64,000 bases of DNA from JAUYQR01 sp963822435 (GTDB lineage Bacteria; Pseudomonadota; Alphaproteobacteria; Rhodobacterales; Rhodobacteraceae): positions 434,001 to 498,000 of the forward strand of contig CAWGHN010000004.1 of NCBI GenBank assembly GCA_963822435.1. The letters are read 5' to 3'. The notes under the pieces are model-generated. The model ran no database searches. It saw only the letters and a program-made list of their open reading frames with translations, and was not told the origin of the DNA. Below, piece by piece: positions 52,336 through 61,432 of the stretch (position 1 is the stretch's first letter; the number at the start of each line of letters is the position of its first letter). Made by a program: the position numbers and the translations under genes.

Positions 52336-54012
52336 CTAACCCCCAAGCGCCGCTTCGAGGACAGATGACAGCCGGTGCGCATCAGCACGCGGCAGGGCGA
52401 GGTAGGGCGCGTCCATCTGTTTCGAGAGCGCCTGAAGGGATGGTTGCGGTCGGTTGGCGGTGTCGATCACGAGGGCAGGGGTGGCTGTGGCGCGAATCAG
52501 GCGGGCGAATTGCATGGCGTCCGCCTCGGCCTGTTCGCGGTTCGCGGTGCCGTCGAGGGCGATGTTGCCGCGACCGTCGGTGAGGATGGCGATGGTCGGG
52601 GTCAGGCCACGGGCGCGGGCCTGGGCGGCGGTGGCCATCGCGAGTTTCAGGCCCGAGGCGAGAGGGGTGCCGCCGCCGCCGGGCAGGCCGGCGAGACGGC
52701 GTTTGGTTTGCACGAGGGAGCGGGTGGGGGGCAGAATCAGTTCCGCTTCGGTGCCACGGAAGGCAAGAAGGGCGACATGGTCGCGGCGGGAATAGGCTGC
52801 GGCGAGGAGAAGTTCGATGGCGCCCTTGGCTTCGGCCAGACGGGCGAAGGCGGCGGAGCCGGAGGCGTCGACGGCGAAGATCAGGACGCGGTCTGACGTT
52901 TCGATGAAGCGTTTCAGGCGGATGTCGGAGGGGCGCACGAGCAGGACGGCATTGGGGAGATTGGCCTGTTTGCGGCGCAAGGGTTGCCAGGGGGCGGCGG
53001 CGCGCAGGGTGGCGACAAGGTCGATCCGCGCGCCTGTGCCAAGGCGGCCGGGGCGCGAGGGCAGCGGGCGGCCGCGACGGTTGCCGGATTTGGCGGCGCC
53101 GGTGCCGGTGGCACCTTTCACCGCGCGGGCGGCGCGGCCTTGGGCGAGGCGGGCAAGGAGATCGGCGGGCAGCGCGGCGCGGGCGGCCTCGACCAGCAGT
53201 TCCTCGGGCAGGGATTGGGTGGACTGCGGGTCGGTCGGTGGATCGGGCTGGTCTGGCGGCGGTTCGGGGTTCGGTTGCGGCTGGTCGGGCATCTCGGCCA
53301 GAGGCAGGGCGCGGTGGGCGAAGGCGAGGTCGGCGGCGATCAGAAGATCGGCCTCGGTGATCTTCGCGCGCCCGGCGAGGGCGGCGGCGGCGCGGGCGGT
53401 GGCGAGGGCCAGAAGCGGCGCGCGGAGCGAGCGGATGCCAAGCTGGTCGGCGGCTTCGGTGAGGCGGTGGGTGGCATCGGGCGGGGTTTTGATGCGGGCG
53501 AGGCGGGCGCGGGCGGCACTGATGGCCGCGGCATCAAGGGTGAGGGGGGCGGTGTCGGACCATTGCTGGTCGGACAGGTCGAGGAACAGGGCAAGGCGGT
53601 CAGTCAGCGCGGGGCTGAGAGTTTCGTCGGCGTCGGCGGATTCGTCCAGCGCCACGAGCGCATGGCCGGGGGTGTCGAGGGCGGCGGCAAGGCGGGCGGC
53701 AAGCCCCGGGGGGGCGCGCTCGGCCATCGCGAGGAGGAGAAGCGCCGGGGTGGCGAGGAGGCCGGGGGTGTCGGTCGGGCGGCCGGTGGCGAGTGTGGCG
53801 GAGAGGTCGAGGCCGCCGAAGAGGGCATCATCGGTGATGGTGGGGTGCAGGCGTTTTGCGGGCAGGGGAACGGCGGCGAGGGCGGTGGTAACGTGATCGC
53901 GCACGGGACCGGCGCGGGCGCGCAGCCACAGACCTTTCAGCCCCGCCGGATCAATGGCGAGGAGGGTCAGGGCAAGGTGGGCGCGAGCCCAAGGGGTGCC
54001 TTCGTCGGCTAT
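52336..54012 (-). CDS. bchD: Magnesium chelatase D subunit (non-canonical start)
   Basis: AAA+-like N-domain without a Walker A, a Pro/Gln-rich linker (about PDQPQPNPEPPPDQPDPP), and a C-terminal integrin-I domain with the MIDAS motif DASGSAA and ILTDGRGN. The first ATG/GTG/TTG is the GTG at 53904, but 36 codons upstream in frame still look like BchD (TPWARAHLALTLLAIDPAGL, RARAGPVRDHV). An ATA at 54012-54010 overlaps the bchI stop (ATAG), has GAGG 7 bases upstream, and gives 558 residues, a length typical of Rhodobacter BchD. I annotate from that ATA; real initiation there is unproven. Confidence 0.85.
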   Translation of the reverse strand: MADEGTPWARAHLALTLLAIDPAGLKGLWLRARAGPVRDHVTTALAAVPLPAKRLHPTITDDALFGGLDLSATLATGRPTDTPGLLATPALLLLAMAERAPPGLAARLAAALDTPGHALVALDESADADETLSPALTDRLALFLDLSDQQWSDTAPLTLDAAAISAARARLARIKTPPDATHRLTEAADQLGIRSLRAPLLALATARAAAALAGRAKITEADLLIAADLAFAHRALPLAEMPDQPQPNPEPPPDQPDPPTDPQSTQSLPEELLVEAARAALPADLLARLAQGRAARAVKGATGTGAAKSGNRRGRPLPSRPGRLGTGARIDLVATLRAAAPWQPLRRKQANLPNAVLLVRPSDIRLKRFIETSDRVLIFAVDASGSAAFARLAEAKGAIELLLAAAYSRRDHVALLAFRGTEAELILPPTRSLVQTKRRLAGLPGGGGTPLASGLKLAMATAAQARARGLTPTIAILTDGRGNIALDGTANREQAEADAMQFARLIRATATPALVIDTANRPQPSLQALSKQMDAPYLALPRADAHRLSSVLEAALGG

Positions 54013-55079
54013 GGCAACACCTCGGTCAGGGCGCGGGCGACGCGGGCGGTGGACCCCGCCTCGTCCAAGGGATCGCGGCGGAGGCGGTGGGAAAGGGCCA
54101 TCGCGGCAACGGCGCGAAGGTGCGGGCGCTTGACGGTGTCGGCGCCTTCGAACGCGGCAAGAGCGCGGGCGGCACGGAGGAGGGTCAGTTCGCCTCGCAG
54201 GCCATCGGAGCCGAGCGCGATGCAGAGCGCGGCGCAGTCGTGCAGGACGGTGTTAGGGGTTTTCAGCTTTGGCAGCAGGTCGCGGGCGGCCAGAATCTGG
54301 GTGCGCAGGGTGGTGTCGTGCGGACGCCATGCCTTGATGAATTTGTCGTAGGCATTCTCGTAGGCGTCGCGGCGGCGGATCACTTCGACGCGGGTGGCGA
54401 TGTCGCGGGGGCTGGTCACTTCGACGGAAAGGCCGAAACGGTCGAGAAGCTGCGGGCGCAGCTCGCCTTCTTCGGGGTTGCCGGAACCGACGAGGACGAA
54501 GCGGGCGGGGTGGCGGATCGAGAGGCCCTCGCGTTCCACAACGTTCTCGCCGGATTGGGCGACGTCGAGGAGCAGGTCGACGATGTGGTCTTCCAGAAGG
54601 TTGACCTCGTCGATGTAAAGATAGCCACGGTTGGCACGGGCGAGGAGGCCGGGTTCAAACGCCTTTTCGCCGCGGGTGAGCGCGCGTTCGATATCCAAGG
54701 CACCAACGACGCGGTCTTCGGTGACGCCGAGGGGCAGGTCGACCACCGGTGTGGGCTTGGAGACGGTCGCCGTGGCGGTGACGTGCGCCCAGTCGGGCAC
54801 CATGTCGAGGCGGGGGGAGTTGACGGGGCAGCCCTCGACAGCCTCGATCGGCGGAAGGAGGGCGGCAAGCGCGCGGACGGCTGTGGATTTGCCGGTGCCT
54901 CGGTCACCGAACACGAGGACACCGCCGATGCCGGGGTCGATCGCGGTGAGGACCATCGCCTGTTTCATCGCCTCTTGCCCGACAATGGCCGAGAACGGGA
55001 AGGGCTGGCGCGCGGTTGGTTTCGCGGCGGCCTTCACGGCCTTGGCAAGCGGTTTTGGCGGCGGGGTCATCGAGTTCAT
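54009..55079 (-). CDS. bchI: Magnesium chelatase ATPase subunit I
   Basis: A 356-residue AAA+ ATPase: FPFSAIVGQEAMKQAM, Walker A GDRGTGKST, Walker B YLYIDEVNLL, sensor VGSGNPEEGELRPQLLDRFG. With BchD it drives Mg2+ insertion by BchH. The start at 55079 follows GGAAAG after the crtA stop; farther upstream ATGs (55103, 55118) lie inside crtA and would add a Pro-rich leader not seen in homologs. Confidence 0.94.
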   Translation of the reverse strand: MNSMTPPPKPLAKAVKAAAKPTARQPFPFSAIVGQEAMKQAMVLTAIDPGIGGVLVFGDRGTGKSTAVRALAALLPPIEAVEGCPVNSPRLDMVPDWAHVTATATVSKPTPVVDLPLGVTEDRVVGALDIERALTRGEKAFEPGLLARANRGYLYIDEVNLLEDHIVDLLLDVAQSGENVVEREGLSIRHPARFVLVGSGNPEEGELRPQLLDRFGLSVEVTSPRDIATRVEVIRRRDAYENAYDKFIKAWRPHDTTLRTQILAARDLLPKLKTPNTVLHDCAALCIALGSDGLRGELTLLRAARALAAFEGADTVKRPHLRAVAAMALSHRLRRDPLDEAGSTARVARALTEVLP

Positions 55080-55092
55080 GGGCGGCTTTCCG

Positions 55093-55797
55093 TCAGGCGG
55101 CATGGGCAAGGGGTTCATGGCCGTTCCAGTGACCCTCGGAACCGAGGACACGGAAGCGGGCGTACAGTTCATCGGTGAACCAGCCTTCGTCGCGCACGGC
55201 CTTGATCGCGCGGCCGTGCGGGCCGTCGCCACGGGCAAAATGCATCATCGAGGCGGCGTCGGGCCAGATCGAGAAGGTGACCTGATGCAGAAGCGGCACC
55301 TCGCCGATGCCGATCTTGAAGATCACGTTGGGGTCTTGGCCGATCACGGCGGAAATGTCGGGCACCCGGCCCCAGAAGCGCAGCGCGCGGGCCGGTTTCA
55401 CCGTGGCGCGGGTGAGAACGGCGAGGGGGCCAGCGGGCGCGTGCGGATCGGTTTCCGGCACGAACGGGTTGACGCCCGACCACGAGCCGCGCGCGGAGAG
55501 GGGCGACAGGAAGATCGTCGTCACCTCGGTGGCGCGGGCACGCCATTTGGCCCAGACCGGGCTGTTGAGGGTGCGGTCACGCGCCGTCGCCTCATCCGGC
55601 CAGACGGCGAGGATCGCCCAGACGCCCCAGTTCGGGCGCGGGGTGAAGCCTTCGCCGGTGCCAGAGCCGCAAAGCTTCCAGAACAGCGCCTTGCGTTCGC
55701 GGGGCAGCGCAAAACGGGCGGCACCCATCTGGCCGATCACCCAAAGGCGGGAACCGATACCGGTAAAACGGAACAGGGTGAGGCTGGCTGTGGGCAT
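55093..55797 (-). CDS. crtA: Spheroidene monooxygenase
   Basis: A 234-residue haem-containing monooxygenase that turns spheroidene into spheroidenone when oxygen is present. MGAARFALPRERKALFWKLCGSG, GEVPLLHQVTFSIWPDAASM and AIKAVRDEGWFTDELYARF are family features, cited in short form. Its ATG is 13 bp from a PpsR operator. It leads the leftward crtA-bchI-bchD-bchO operon and is divergent from crtI. Confidence 0.92.
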   Translation of the reverse strand: MPTASLTLFRFTGIGSRLWVIGQMGAARFALPRERKALFWKLCGSGTGEGFTPRPNWGVWAILAVWPDEATARDRTLNSPVWAKWRARATEVTTIFLSPLSARGSWSGVNPFVPETDPHAPAGPLAVLTRATVKPARALRFWGRVPDISAVIGQDPNVIFKIGIGEVPLLHQVTFSIWPDAASMMHFARGDGPHGRAIKAVRDEGWFTDELYARFRVLGSEGHWNGHEPLAHAA

Positions 55798-55810
55798 GAC
55801 CCCTCCGAAG

Positions 55811-55828
55811 TGTAAGGCTAGTTTTACA
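55811..55828. promoter_or_regulatory. PpsR/CrtJ operator, crtA-proximal
   Basis: TGTaaggctagttttACA, perfect TGT-N12-ACA in the 123-bp crtA/crtI divergent region, 13 bp before the crtA start. It pairs with the site at 55887-55904. Confidence 0.85.
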
Positions 55829-55886
55829 CTTTATGCGCGCCGGGGGAAGGAAAAACGCAGTCAAAACGTCGCAGCACGAGCGATAT

Positions 55887-55904
55887 TGTAAATTAAACTG
55901 GACA
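55887..55904. promoter_or_regulatory. PpsR/CrtJ operator, crtI-proximal
   Basis: TGTaaattaaactggACA, perfect TGT-N12-ACA, ending 16 bp before the crtI ATG. Two sites 58 bp apart fit cooperative repression of both directions. Confidence 0.85.
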
Positions 55905-55920
55905 CTCTATCATCCGTGCC

Positions 55921-57492
55921 ATGTTCCAACGCACAATACCCCCCCGCGCCAACGGCACCTCATCGGACGCCAGCCATGCCATCGTGATCGGGGCGGGGCT
56001 GGGGGGGCTTGCCTCGGCGATGCGGCTCGGGGCCAAGGGCTACCGGGTGACGGTGATCGACCGGCTGGACCGGGCGGGCGGGCGCGGGTCGTCAATCACG
56101 CAAGGCGGGCATCGGTTCGATCTGGGGCCGACCATCGTGACGGTGCCGCAGATCCTGCGCGAGTTGTGGGCGGCCTGCGGGCGGGATTTCGATCGCGACG
56201 TGGCGTTGAAGCCGATGGACCCGTTCTACGAGATCCGGTTTCAGGATGGCGAGACGTTCACCATGCGCGGCGACGCGGCGGCGATGAAGGCCGAGGTCGC
56301 GCGAATTTCCCCATCTGATACAAATGGTTACGCGACATTCTTGAAAGGTGCGGAGGCACGTTACAGGTTCGGGTTCGAGGATCTTGGGCGCAGGCCGATG
56401 CACAAGTTCTGGGATCTGGTGAAGGTGCTGCCGACCTTTGCGTGGTATCGCGCGGACCGGTCGGTCTATGCCCACGCGGCGGCGCGGGTGAAAGACGAAC
56501 ACCTGCGGTTCGCGCTGTCGTTCCATCCGCTGTTCATTGGTGGCGACCCGTTCAACGTGACCAGCATGTATGCGCTGGTCAGCCATCTGGAGGCGGCCTT
56601 TGGCGTGCATTACGCGATGGGCGGGGTGCAGGCGATTGCGGACGCGATGGTGCGGGTGATCGAGGCGCAGGGCGGCGAGGTGGTGGCCAACACCGAGGTG
56701 GACGAGGTCGTCGTCTCGGCTGGACGCGCGGCGGGGGTCCGGCTGGTGTCGGGCGAGGTCTTGCCCGCCGATGTGGTCGTGTCGAACGCCGATGCGGGGC
56801 ACACCTATGACCGGCTGTTGCGCAACGCGCCGAAGCGGCGCTGGACGCCGGCGCGGCTCAGGCGGACGCGGTGGTCGATGGGGCTCTACGTCTGGTATTT
56901 CGGCACTGCGGGCACCAGCGAGATGTGGCAGGATGTCGGCCACCACTCCATCGTCGTGGGGCCGCGCTACCGCGAGCATATCAAGGATATCTTCATTCGC
57001 GGGAAACTGGCGGATGACATGAGCCTTTACGTTCACCGCCCCTCGGTCACTGACCCGTCGGTGGCACCGAAGGGCGGCGATACGTTCTATGCCCTGAGCC
57101 CGGTGCCGCATCTGGGGCATGGCGGGGTGAATTGGGCGGAGGAGGAGCCGAAGTACCGCGCCAAGATGGCCGCGATGCTGGAGGAGCGGCTGATTCCGGG
57201 GTTTCAGAAGCATATGACCGAGAGCCTTGTCTTCACACCCGACACGTTCCGCGACCGCTATCTGTCACCCTACGGGGCAGGGTTTTCGATCGAGCCGCGC
57301 ATCCTGCAATCGGCCTGGTTCCGGCCGCATAACGTGAGCGAGGAGTTGCCGGGGCTGTATCTGACCGGCGCCGGGACGCATCCTGGCGCGGGGGTGCCGG
57401 GGGTGATCGGGACGGCTGAGGTGCTGGGCAAGCTGGTGCCCGACGCGGCGGTGCGGTGGAGGGCGGCCGAGATGCCGTTGGCTGCTGAATGA
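55921..57492 (+). CDS. crtI: Phytoene desaturase (neurosporene-forming)
   Basis: A 523-residue FAD enzyme: VIGAGLGGLASAMRLGAKGY near the N-terminus and LYLTGAGTHPGAGVPGVIG near the C-terminus are the dinucleotide and carotenoid-desaturase signatures. In Rhodobacter it makes three desaturations, yielding neurosporene. The ATG at 55921 is close to the operator; it overlaps crtB by 4 bp. Confidence 0.96.
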   Translation: MFQRTIPPRANGTSSDASHAIVIGAGLGGLASAMRLGAKGYRVTVIDRLDRAGGRGSSITQGGHRFDLGPTIVTVPQILRELWAACGRDFDRDVALKPMDPFYEIRFQDGETFTMRGDAAAMKAEVARISPSDTNGYATFLKGAEARYRFGFEDLGRRPMHKFWDLVKVLPTFAWYRADRSVYAHAAARVKDEHLRFALSFHPLFIGGDPFNVTSMYALVSHLEAAFGVHYAMGGVQAIADAMVRVIEAQGGEVVANTEVDEVVVSAGRAAGVRLVSGEVLPADVVVSNADAGHTYDRLLRNAPKRRWTPARLRRTRWSMGLYVWYFGTAGTSEMWQDVGHHSIVVGPRYREHIKDIFIRGKLADDMSLYVHRPSVTDPSVAPKGGDTFYALSPVPHLGHGGVNWAEEEPKYRAKMAAMLEERLIPGFQKHMTESLVFTPDTFRDRYLSPYGAGFSIEPRILQSAWFRPHNVSEELPGLYLTGAGTHPGAGVPGVIGTAEVLGKLVPDAAVRWRAAEMPLAAE

Positions 57493-58496
57493 TCGCCGAA
57501 CGCGACATGGAGGCCTGCCGCGCGGCGATCCGCACCGGAAGCCTGTCGTTTCATGCGGCCTCAAGGCTGCTGCCGACTGCGGTGCGCGACCCGGCGCTGG
57601 CTTTGTATGCGTTCTGCCGGCTGGCGGATGACGCGGTGGACGAGGGCGACGACAAGACCGGGGCGGTGCTGAGGCTGCGCGACCGTCTGGACCGGGTTTA
57701 TGCCGGCCGTCCGGTGGATGCCGCCGCCGACCGGGCCTTTGCCGCCGTTGTCGAAGGCTTCGAGATGCCCCGCGCGCTGCCGGATGCGCTGCTGGAGGGC
57801 ATGGCCTGGGATGCGGTCGGGCGGCGGTATGACGATCTTTCGGGCGTGCTGGCCTATTCGGCGCGGGTCGCGGCGGCGGTTGGCGCGATGATGTGCGTGC
57901 TGATGCGGGTGCGCGACGCCGATGCGTTGGCGCGGGCCTGCGATCTGGGGCTGGCGATGCAGCTGACCAACATTTCCCGTGACGTGGGCGAAGATGCGCG
58001 GGCCGGGCGGGTGTATCTGCCGCTGGGTTGGCTGGTGGACGAGGGCGTGACGCTTGAACCGTGGCTTGAGGCACCTGTGGCCTCGGCCGAAGTGCGGCGG
58101 GTGGTGCGGCGGCTGCTGGCCGAAGCGGAGCGGCTTTACGTCCGGTCGGAGGCCGGGGTTGGCGCGCTGCCAATGGGGTGCAGGCCGGGGATCTTTGCGG
58201 CGCGGCTGATCTATGACGGAATCGGCGGGGCAGTGCGGCGCGGCGGCTATGATTCCGTCGCCCAGCGGGCGCGGACGACCAAGGCGCAGAAGATCGGCTG
58301 GCTGGGGCTGGCGGTGGCGAAATCGGCGGCGGTGTCGGTGATGCCGCGAGGGGCTGTGTTGCATGCGCCCCCGGTTCCGGAGGTGGCGTTTCTGGTGCAG
58401 GCGGCGGCACGGGCGATACCCAGCCGGGGGCGGAGCGATGCTTTGCTGGGCGTTCTGGCCCAACTTGAGGCGCGCGACCGGGGGCTTTCGGCCTGA
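57489..58496 (+). CDS. crtB: Phytoene synthase
   Basis: A 335-residue squalene/phytoene synthase joining two GGPP. The Asp-rich motifs are CRLADDAVDEGDD and QLTNISRDVGEDARAGRVYL, shortened here to their metal-binding cores. It overlaps crtI by 4 bp and is followed 39 bp on by tspO. Confidence 0.95.
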   Translation: MIAERDMEACRAAIRTGSLSFHAASRLLPTAVRDPALALYAFCRLADDAVDEGDDKTGAVLRLRDRLDRVYAGRPVDAAADRAFAAVVEGFEMPRALPDALLEGMAWDAVGRRYDDLSGVLAYSARVAAAVGAMMCVLMRVRDADALARACDLGLAMQLTNISRDVGEDARAGRVYLPLGWLVDEGVTLEPWLEAPVASAEVRRVVRRLLAEAERLYVRSEAGVGALPMGCRPGIFAARLIYDGIGGAVRRGGYDSVAQRARTTKAQKIGWLGLAVAKSAAVSVMPRGAVLHAPPVPEVAFLVQAAARAIPSRGRSDALLGVLAQLEARDRGLSA

Positions 58497-58535
58497 GCGG
58501 TTGGCATTGGCCCAGCCTTGGGCTAGGGTCCTGCG

Positions 58536-59003
58536 ATGGATTATTATCTGTTCGGTGTCTACCTTCTGGCCTGTGGGGCCGCGGCGACCACGGGGGCGAT
58601 GTTTTCGCCCGGTGCGTGGTATGAAAGCCTGAAAAAGCCAAGCTGGACGCCGCCGAACTGGCTGTTCCCGGTGGCTTGGACGACGCTTTATCTGTTGATG
58701 GCGGCCTCGGCTGCGCGGGTGTCGGGGATCGAGGGCGCGGCTTACGGGTTGGCGTTCTGGTCGGTGCAGATTGCTTTCAACACGCTCTGGACGCCGATCT
58801 TTTTTGGCCTCAGGCGCCTGCGGGCGGCAATGGTCGTGATGGTCGGGCTGTGGCTGAGCGTGGCGGCGACGACCTGGGCGTTCTTTGCGCTGGATGTCTG
58901 GGCCGGGCTGATGTTCCTGCCCTATCTTGTCTGGGTTTCTGTCGCCGGGGCGCTGAATTTCTGGGTGATGCGCCATAACCCGGACGGTGCGCTGACCGCT
59001 TGA
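58536..59003 (+). CDS. tspO: Tryptophan-rich sensory protein TspO (CrtK)
   Basis: A 155-residue five-helix TspO/MBR protein: SLKKPSWTPPNWLFPVAWT and NTLWTPIFFGLRRL are typical. In Rhodobacter TspO sits in the outer membrane and tunes photosynthesis gene expression through tetrapyrrole handling. It converges on crtC with only 2 bp between stop codons and no visible terminator. Confidence 0.93.
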   Translation: MDYYLFGVYLLACGAAATTGAMFSPGAWYESLKKPSWTPPNWLFPVAWTTLYLLMAASAARVSGIEGAAYGLAFWSVQIAFNTLWTPIFFGLRRLRAAMVVMVGLWLSVAATTWAFFALDVWAGLMFLPYLVWVSVAGALNFWVMRHNPDGALTA

Positions 59004-59005
59004 CG

Positions 59006-59845
59006 TCAGTCGAAGGTCCAGTCGCGACGGCGCGGAACACGCAGGGCGATCATCGGTTTCAGCCAGGGTTGACGGTAGCGGGTGAGGTCGAGCGCCTCGT
59101 GCACGCCGGTTGAGGTTTCGCCCTCGATCCGGGTTTCGACGAGGCTGCGGGAGTAGAACGGCGCGTCGAGCATGCCGAGGCGCTGGCGCGGGGTGAAGCC
59201 CGGATCGGCGCGGGTTTCGCGGCGGACGGCCCAAAGGCTGCGGCGAAATTTGGTGAGCGGTGGCGGCGCGATTTCGCGCACCTTTCCGGCGGCGTCAATT
59301 TCTACGCCGAGGGCGAGGGTGGAGCCGTCGATCCGGGTTGCATCGTAAAAGCAGACGGCACGATCCTTCAGCGGGTAGCGACCCCAGGTCCAGAAACGGA
59401 AATCGGATTCGAGCGCGGCAGAGCCGAAGTTGGCGTCGAAATAGCCGTGGCCTTGCCAGTGGTGGCCCTGGGTCAGGTTCACCTCGATCTGCGCGGTGGG
59501 GGCGAAGGGACGCCAGAGGTGGCGGCCATCGGGGGTGAGCAGCACCTCGGTTTCGGTGATGGCTTGCGGCGTGAGCGTGATCGTGCCGCGCACCGGCGTG
59601 ACCATTGGCGGGGCACCGATTTCATCCACGGTGACGATCAGTTGTCGCCCGTTCCAGTGCATCGACGATGGTCCGACTTGCAGGGTGTCACGCGATTGGC
59701 GCAGCGCGGGGCGGCCCCGGTCGGTCATCGTGAAGCGCGCGCCGGGGCCGTAGGTCGCGACGTTGATGCAGGCGTGGTTCTGCGGGTCGCGGCGGCCGGA
59801 CCATTTGTACCACGGCGAGAACACCGATCCGATGAAACCGATCAC
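59006..59845 (-). CDS. crtC: Carotenoid 1,2-hydratase (start uncertain)
   Basis: Adds water to neurosporene/lycopene ends in the spheroidene pathway. The GTG at 59845 overlaps the crtD stop (GTGA) and gives 279 residues starting VIGFIGSVFSPWYKW, near the length I recall for Rhodobacter CrtC. However the frame upstream, inside crtD, encodes PPDGYAWWYLDGVSNDG, the WWY motif expected near the N-terminus of this lipocalin-like family. No ATG, GTG or TTG lies between 59845 and an ATG at 60220. Downstream features WTWGRYPLKDRAVCFYDAT are clear. Identity is firm; the N-terminus is not. Confidence 0.88.
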   Translation of the reverse strand: MIGFIGSVFSPWYKWSGRRDPQNHACINVATYGPGARFTMTDRGRPALRQSRDTLQVGPSSMHWNGRQLIVTVDEIGAPPMVTPVRGTITLTPQAITETEVLLTPDGRHLWRPFAPTAQIEVNLTQGHHWQGHGYFDANFGSAALESDFRFWTWGRYPLKDRAVCFYDATRIDGSTLALGVEIDAAGKVREIAPPPLTKFRRSLWAVRRETRADPGFTPRQRLGMLDAPFYSRSLVETRIEGETSTGVHEALDLTRYRQPWLKPMIALRVPRRRDWTFD

Positions 59846-61404
59846 CGAGACGGCGCGCGCCCCGTCGTTGGAGACACCGTCGAGATACCACCAGGCGTAG
59901 CCGTCGGGCGGGACGTCGACGGAGAAGTCCGGCCGGTCAGTATCGCCGCGGCCGCGTGCCTGCCGGAGAGGGCTGCCATCGGCACCCCCGCCCCCGGATG
60001 CGCGCCCCCGCCCGCCAGGTATAGGCCCGGCAGGGTGGTTGTGGCCGAAGGCCGCTGAAAAGCTGCGAGCATCCCCTCGGGGCTGCGCCCATAGATCGAG
60101 CCGCTCGAGCCGGGGAAGAGGTGGCCCAGCATCGAGGGCGTGGTCAGTGAGGCTGCCTCGGGCGGTGGCGCGAAGGTCAGGCCCATGTGCTGCAAGGGGG
60201 CGAAGGTGCGGGTCTGGCATTGGGTGAACTCCTGGGCCGTAGCGGCGTGGCCCGCGGGGGCGTTGACAATGATTTCAAAGCGTTCGACGGGCGGGATGGT
60301 TCCGCCGCTGCGATCTTCGGCGCAGATGTAGAGGGTGGGCTGGTCGGGCGTCCGGCCTTGGCCGATGGGGCCAAATTCGGCCTTCGGGTCGGGCGAGAAG
60401 ACGATGTTGTGATGGCTGAGGTTGCGGGCAAGCGGGCCTTCGGGCGTGGCGGCGAAGGACCAGACCCAGGCTGAAAGGCTGCGCGGTTGGGTGGTTTTGG
60501 GCGCCACGGCGGTGGTGGGCGCGGTGCCGAGGAGACCAAGCCCGAGAGCGGCGGGATCGCCGTTGAAGACGCAGGCGGTGCAGGGCAGGGTGGTGCCGCC
60601 TTCGATCTGCACCCCGGTGACGTGGCCGCCTTGGGTGACGATGCGCTGTGCGCGGGTGGCATAGCGAAAGCGCACGCCAAGCCGGGTGGCAAGGTCGGCG
60701 AGCGCGGTGGCGAGGTGGTGCATGCCGCCCTTGACGGCCCAGACGCCCTGCGCCTCGGCCCGCCAGATCAGGGCGAGGACGCCGGGGGAATGGGCGGGGC
60801 GGCCGCCGACATAGGTGGCGTAGCGGGCGAAAAGCTGGACGAGGCGCGGGTCGCGGAAGTGCAGGCGCAAGAGCCGGCTGAGGGTCATGCCAGGCACAAG
60901 CGCGGGCCAGAGGCGGGGTTGGCGGGCCGCCGTGCGGGCGATGGCGCCGAGGTTCGGTTTGGCGGAGTGCATCACCGGGGCGTCAAAGGCCTGAAAGAGT
61001 GCGGCCGAGAGCGCATCGAAGCGGCGAAAGGCGGCGGCCTCGCGCGGGCCGGCGAAAGCTTCGATGGCGGCGAGGGTGGCGGCGGGGTCGGCGTGGAGAT
61101 CGAGGGTTGAACCGTCGGGCCACCAATGGCGGGCGAGGATGGGTTGCGGGATCAAGGTGAGGTGATCGTCAAGCCGGTCGCCGGCGAGGGCGAAGAGGTC
61201 GTCGAAGATGTGGCGCATCGTGAGAACGGTGGGGCCCGCATCGACCGGGCCTGCGGCCGAGGGCAGGGTGCGCATCTTGCCGCCGGGCGTGGCGGCGGAT
61301 TCGATCACTGTGACGGGGCAGCCCGCAGCGGCAAGGCGGATCGCGGCGGCAAGGCCGCCCATTCCGGCGCCGATCACCACGACATTATGGGCGCTGGGTT
61401 CCAT
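59842..61404 (-). CDS. crtD: Hydroxyneurosporene/methoxyneurosporene desaturase CrtD
   Basis: A 520-residue FAD desaturase related to CrtI: VVVIGAGMGGLAAAIRLAAAG and LYLAGGGAHPGAGVPMAALSGRHAAAA (in parts). It desaturates C3-C4 of hydroxyneurosporene derivatives. Residues after about 488 (RTSPSTSRPTATPGG...) look like an out-of-frame reading of crtC, making CrtD ~25 residues longer than relatives as I recall them. First gene of the leftward crtD-crtC operon, divergent from crtE. Confidence 0.92.
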   Translation of the reverse strand: MEPSAHNVVVIGAGMGGLAAAIRLAAAGCPVTVIESAATPGGKMRTLPSAAGPVDAGPTVLTMRHIFDDLFALAGDRLDDHLTLIPQPILARHWWPDGSTLDLHADPAATLAAIEAFAGPREAAAFRRFDALSAALFQAFDAPVMHSAKPNLGAIARTAARQPRLWPALVPGMTLSRLLRLHFRDPRLVQLFARYATYVGGRPAHSPGVLALIWRAEAQGVWAVKGGMHHLATALADLATRLGVRFRYATRAQRIVTQGGHVTGVQIEGGTTLPCTACVFNGDPAALGLGLLGTAPTTAVAPKTTQPRSLSAWVWSFAATPEGPLARNLSHHNIVFSPDPKAEFGPIGQGRTPDQPTLYICAEDRSGGTIPPVERFEIIVNAPAGHAATAQEFTQCQTRTFAPLQHMGLTFAPPPEAASLTTPSMLGHLFPGSSGSIYGRSPEGMLAAFQRPSATTTLPGLYLAGGGAHPGAGVPMAALSGRHAAAAILTGRTSPSTSRPTATPGGISTVSPTTGRAPSR

Positions 61405-61432
61405 GCGGGAAGTCTACTGTCGTGCGGCGGGG

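Noticed and set aside
53902..53904. GTG at 53904 as the bchD start
   Set aside because: It would drop about 36 residues that look like conserved BchD sequence and leaves a gap to bchI, while an upstream codon with a ribosome-binding site overlaps the bchI stop.
52984..54351. 455-codon Gly-rich open frame antisense to bchD/bchI
   Set aside because: Glycine-run translation typical of antisense frames in GC-rich DNA.
59846..60220. ATG at 60220 as the crtC start (404 residues)
   Set aside because: It would overlap crtD by nearly 380 bp and its first ~90 residues have no resemblance to CrtC.
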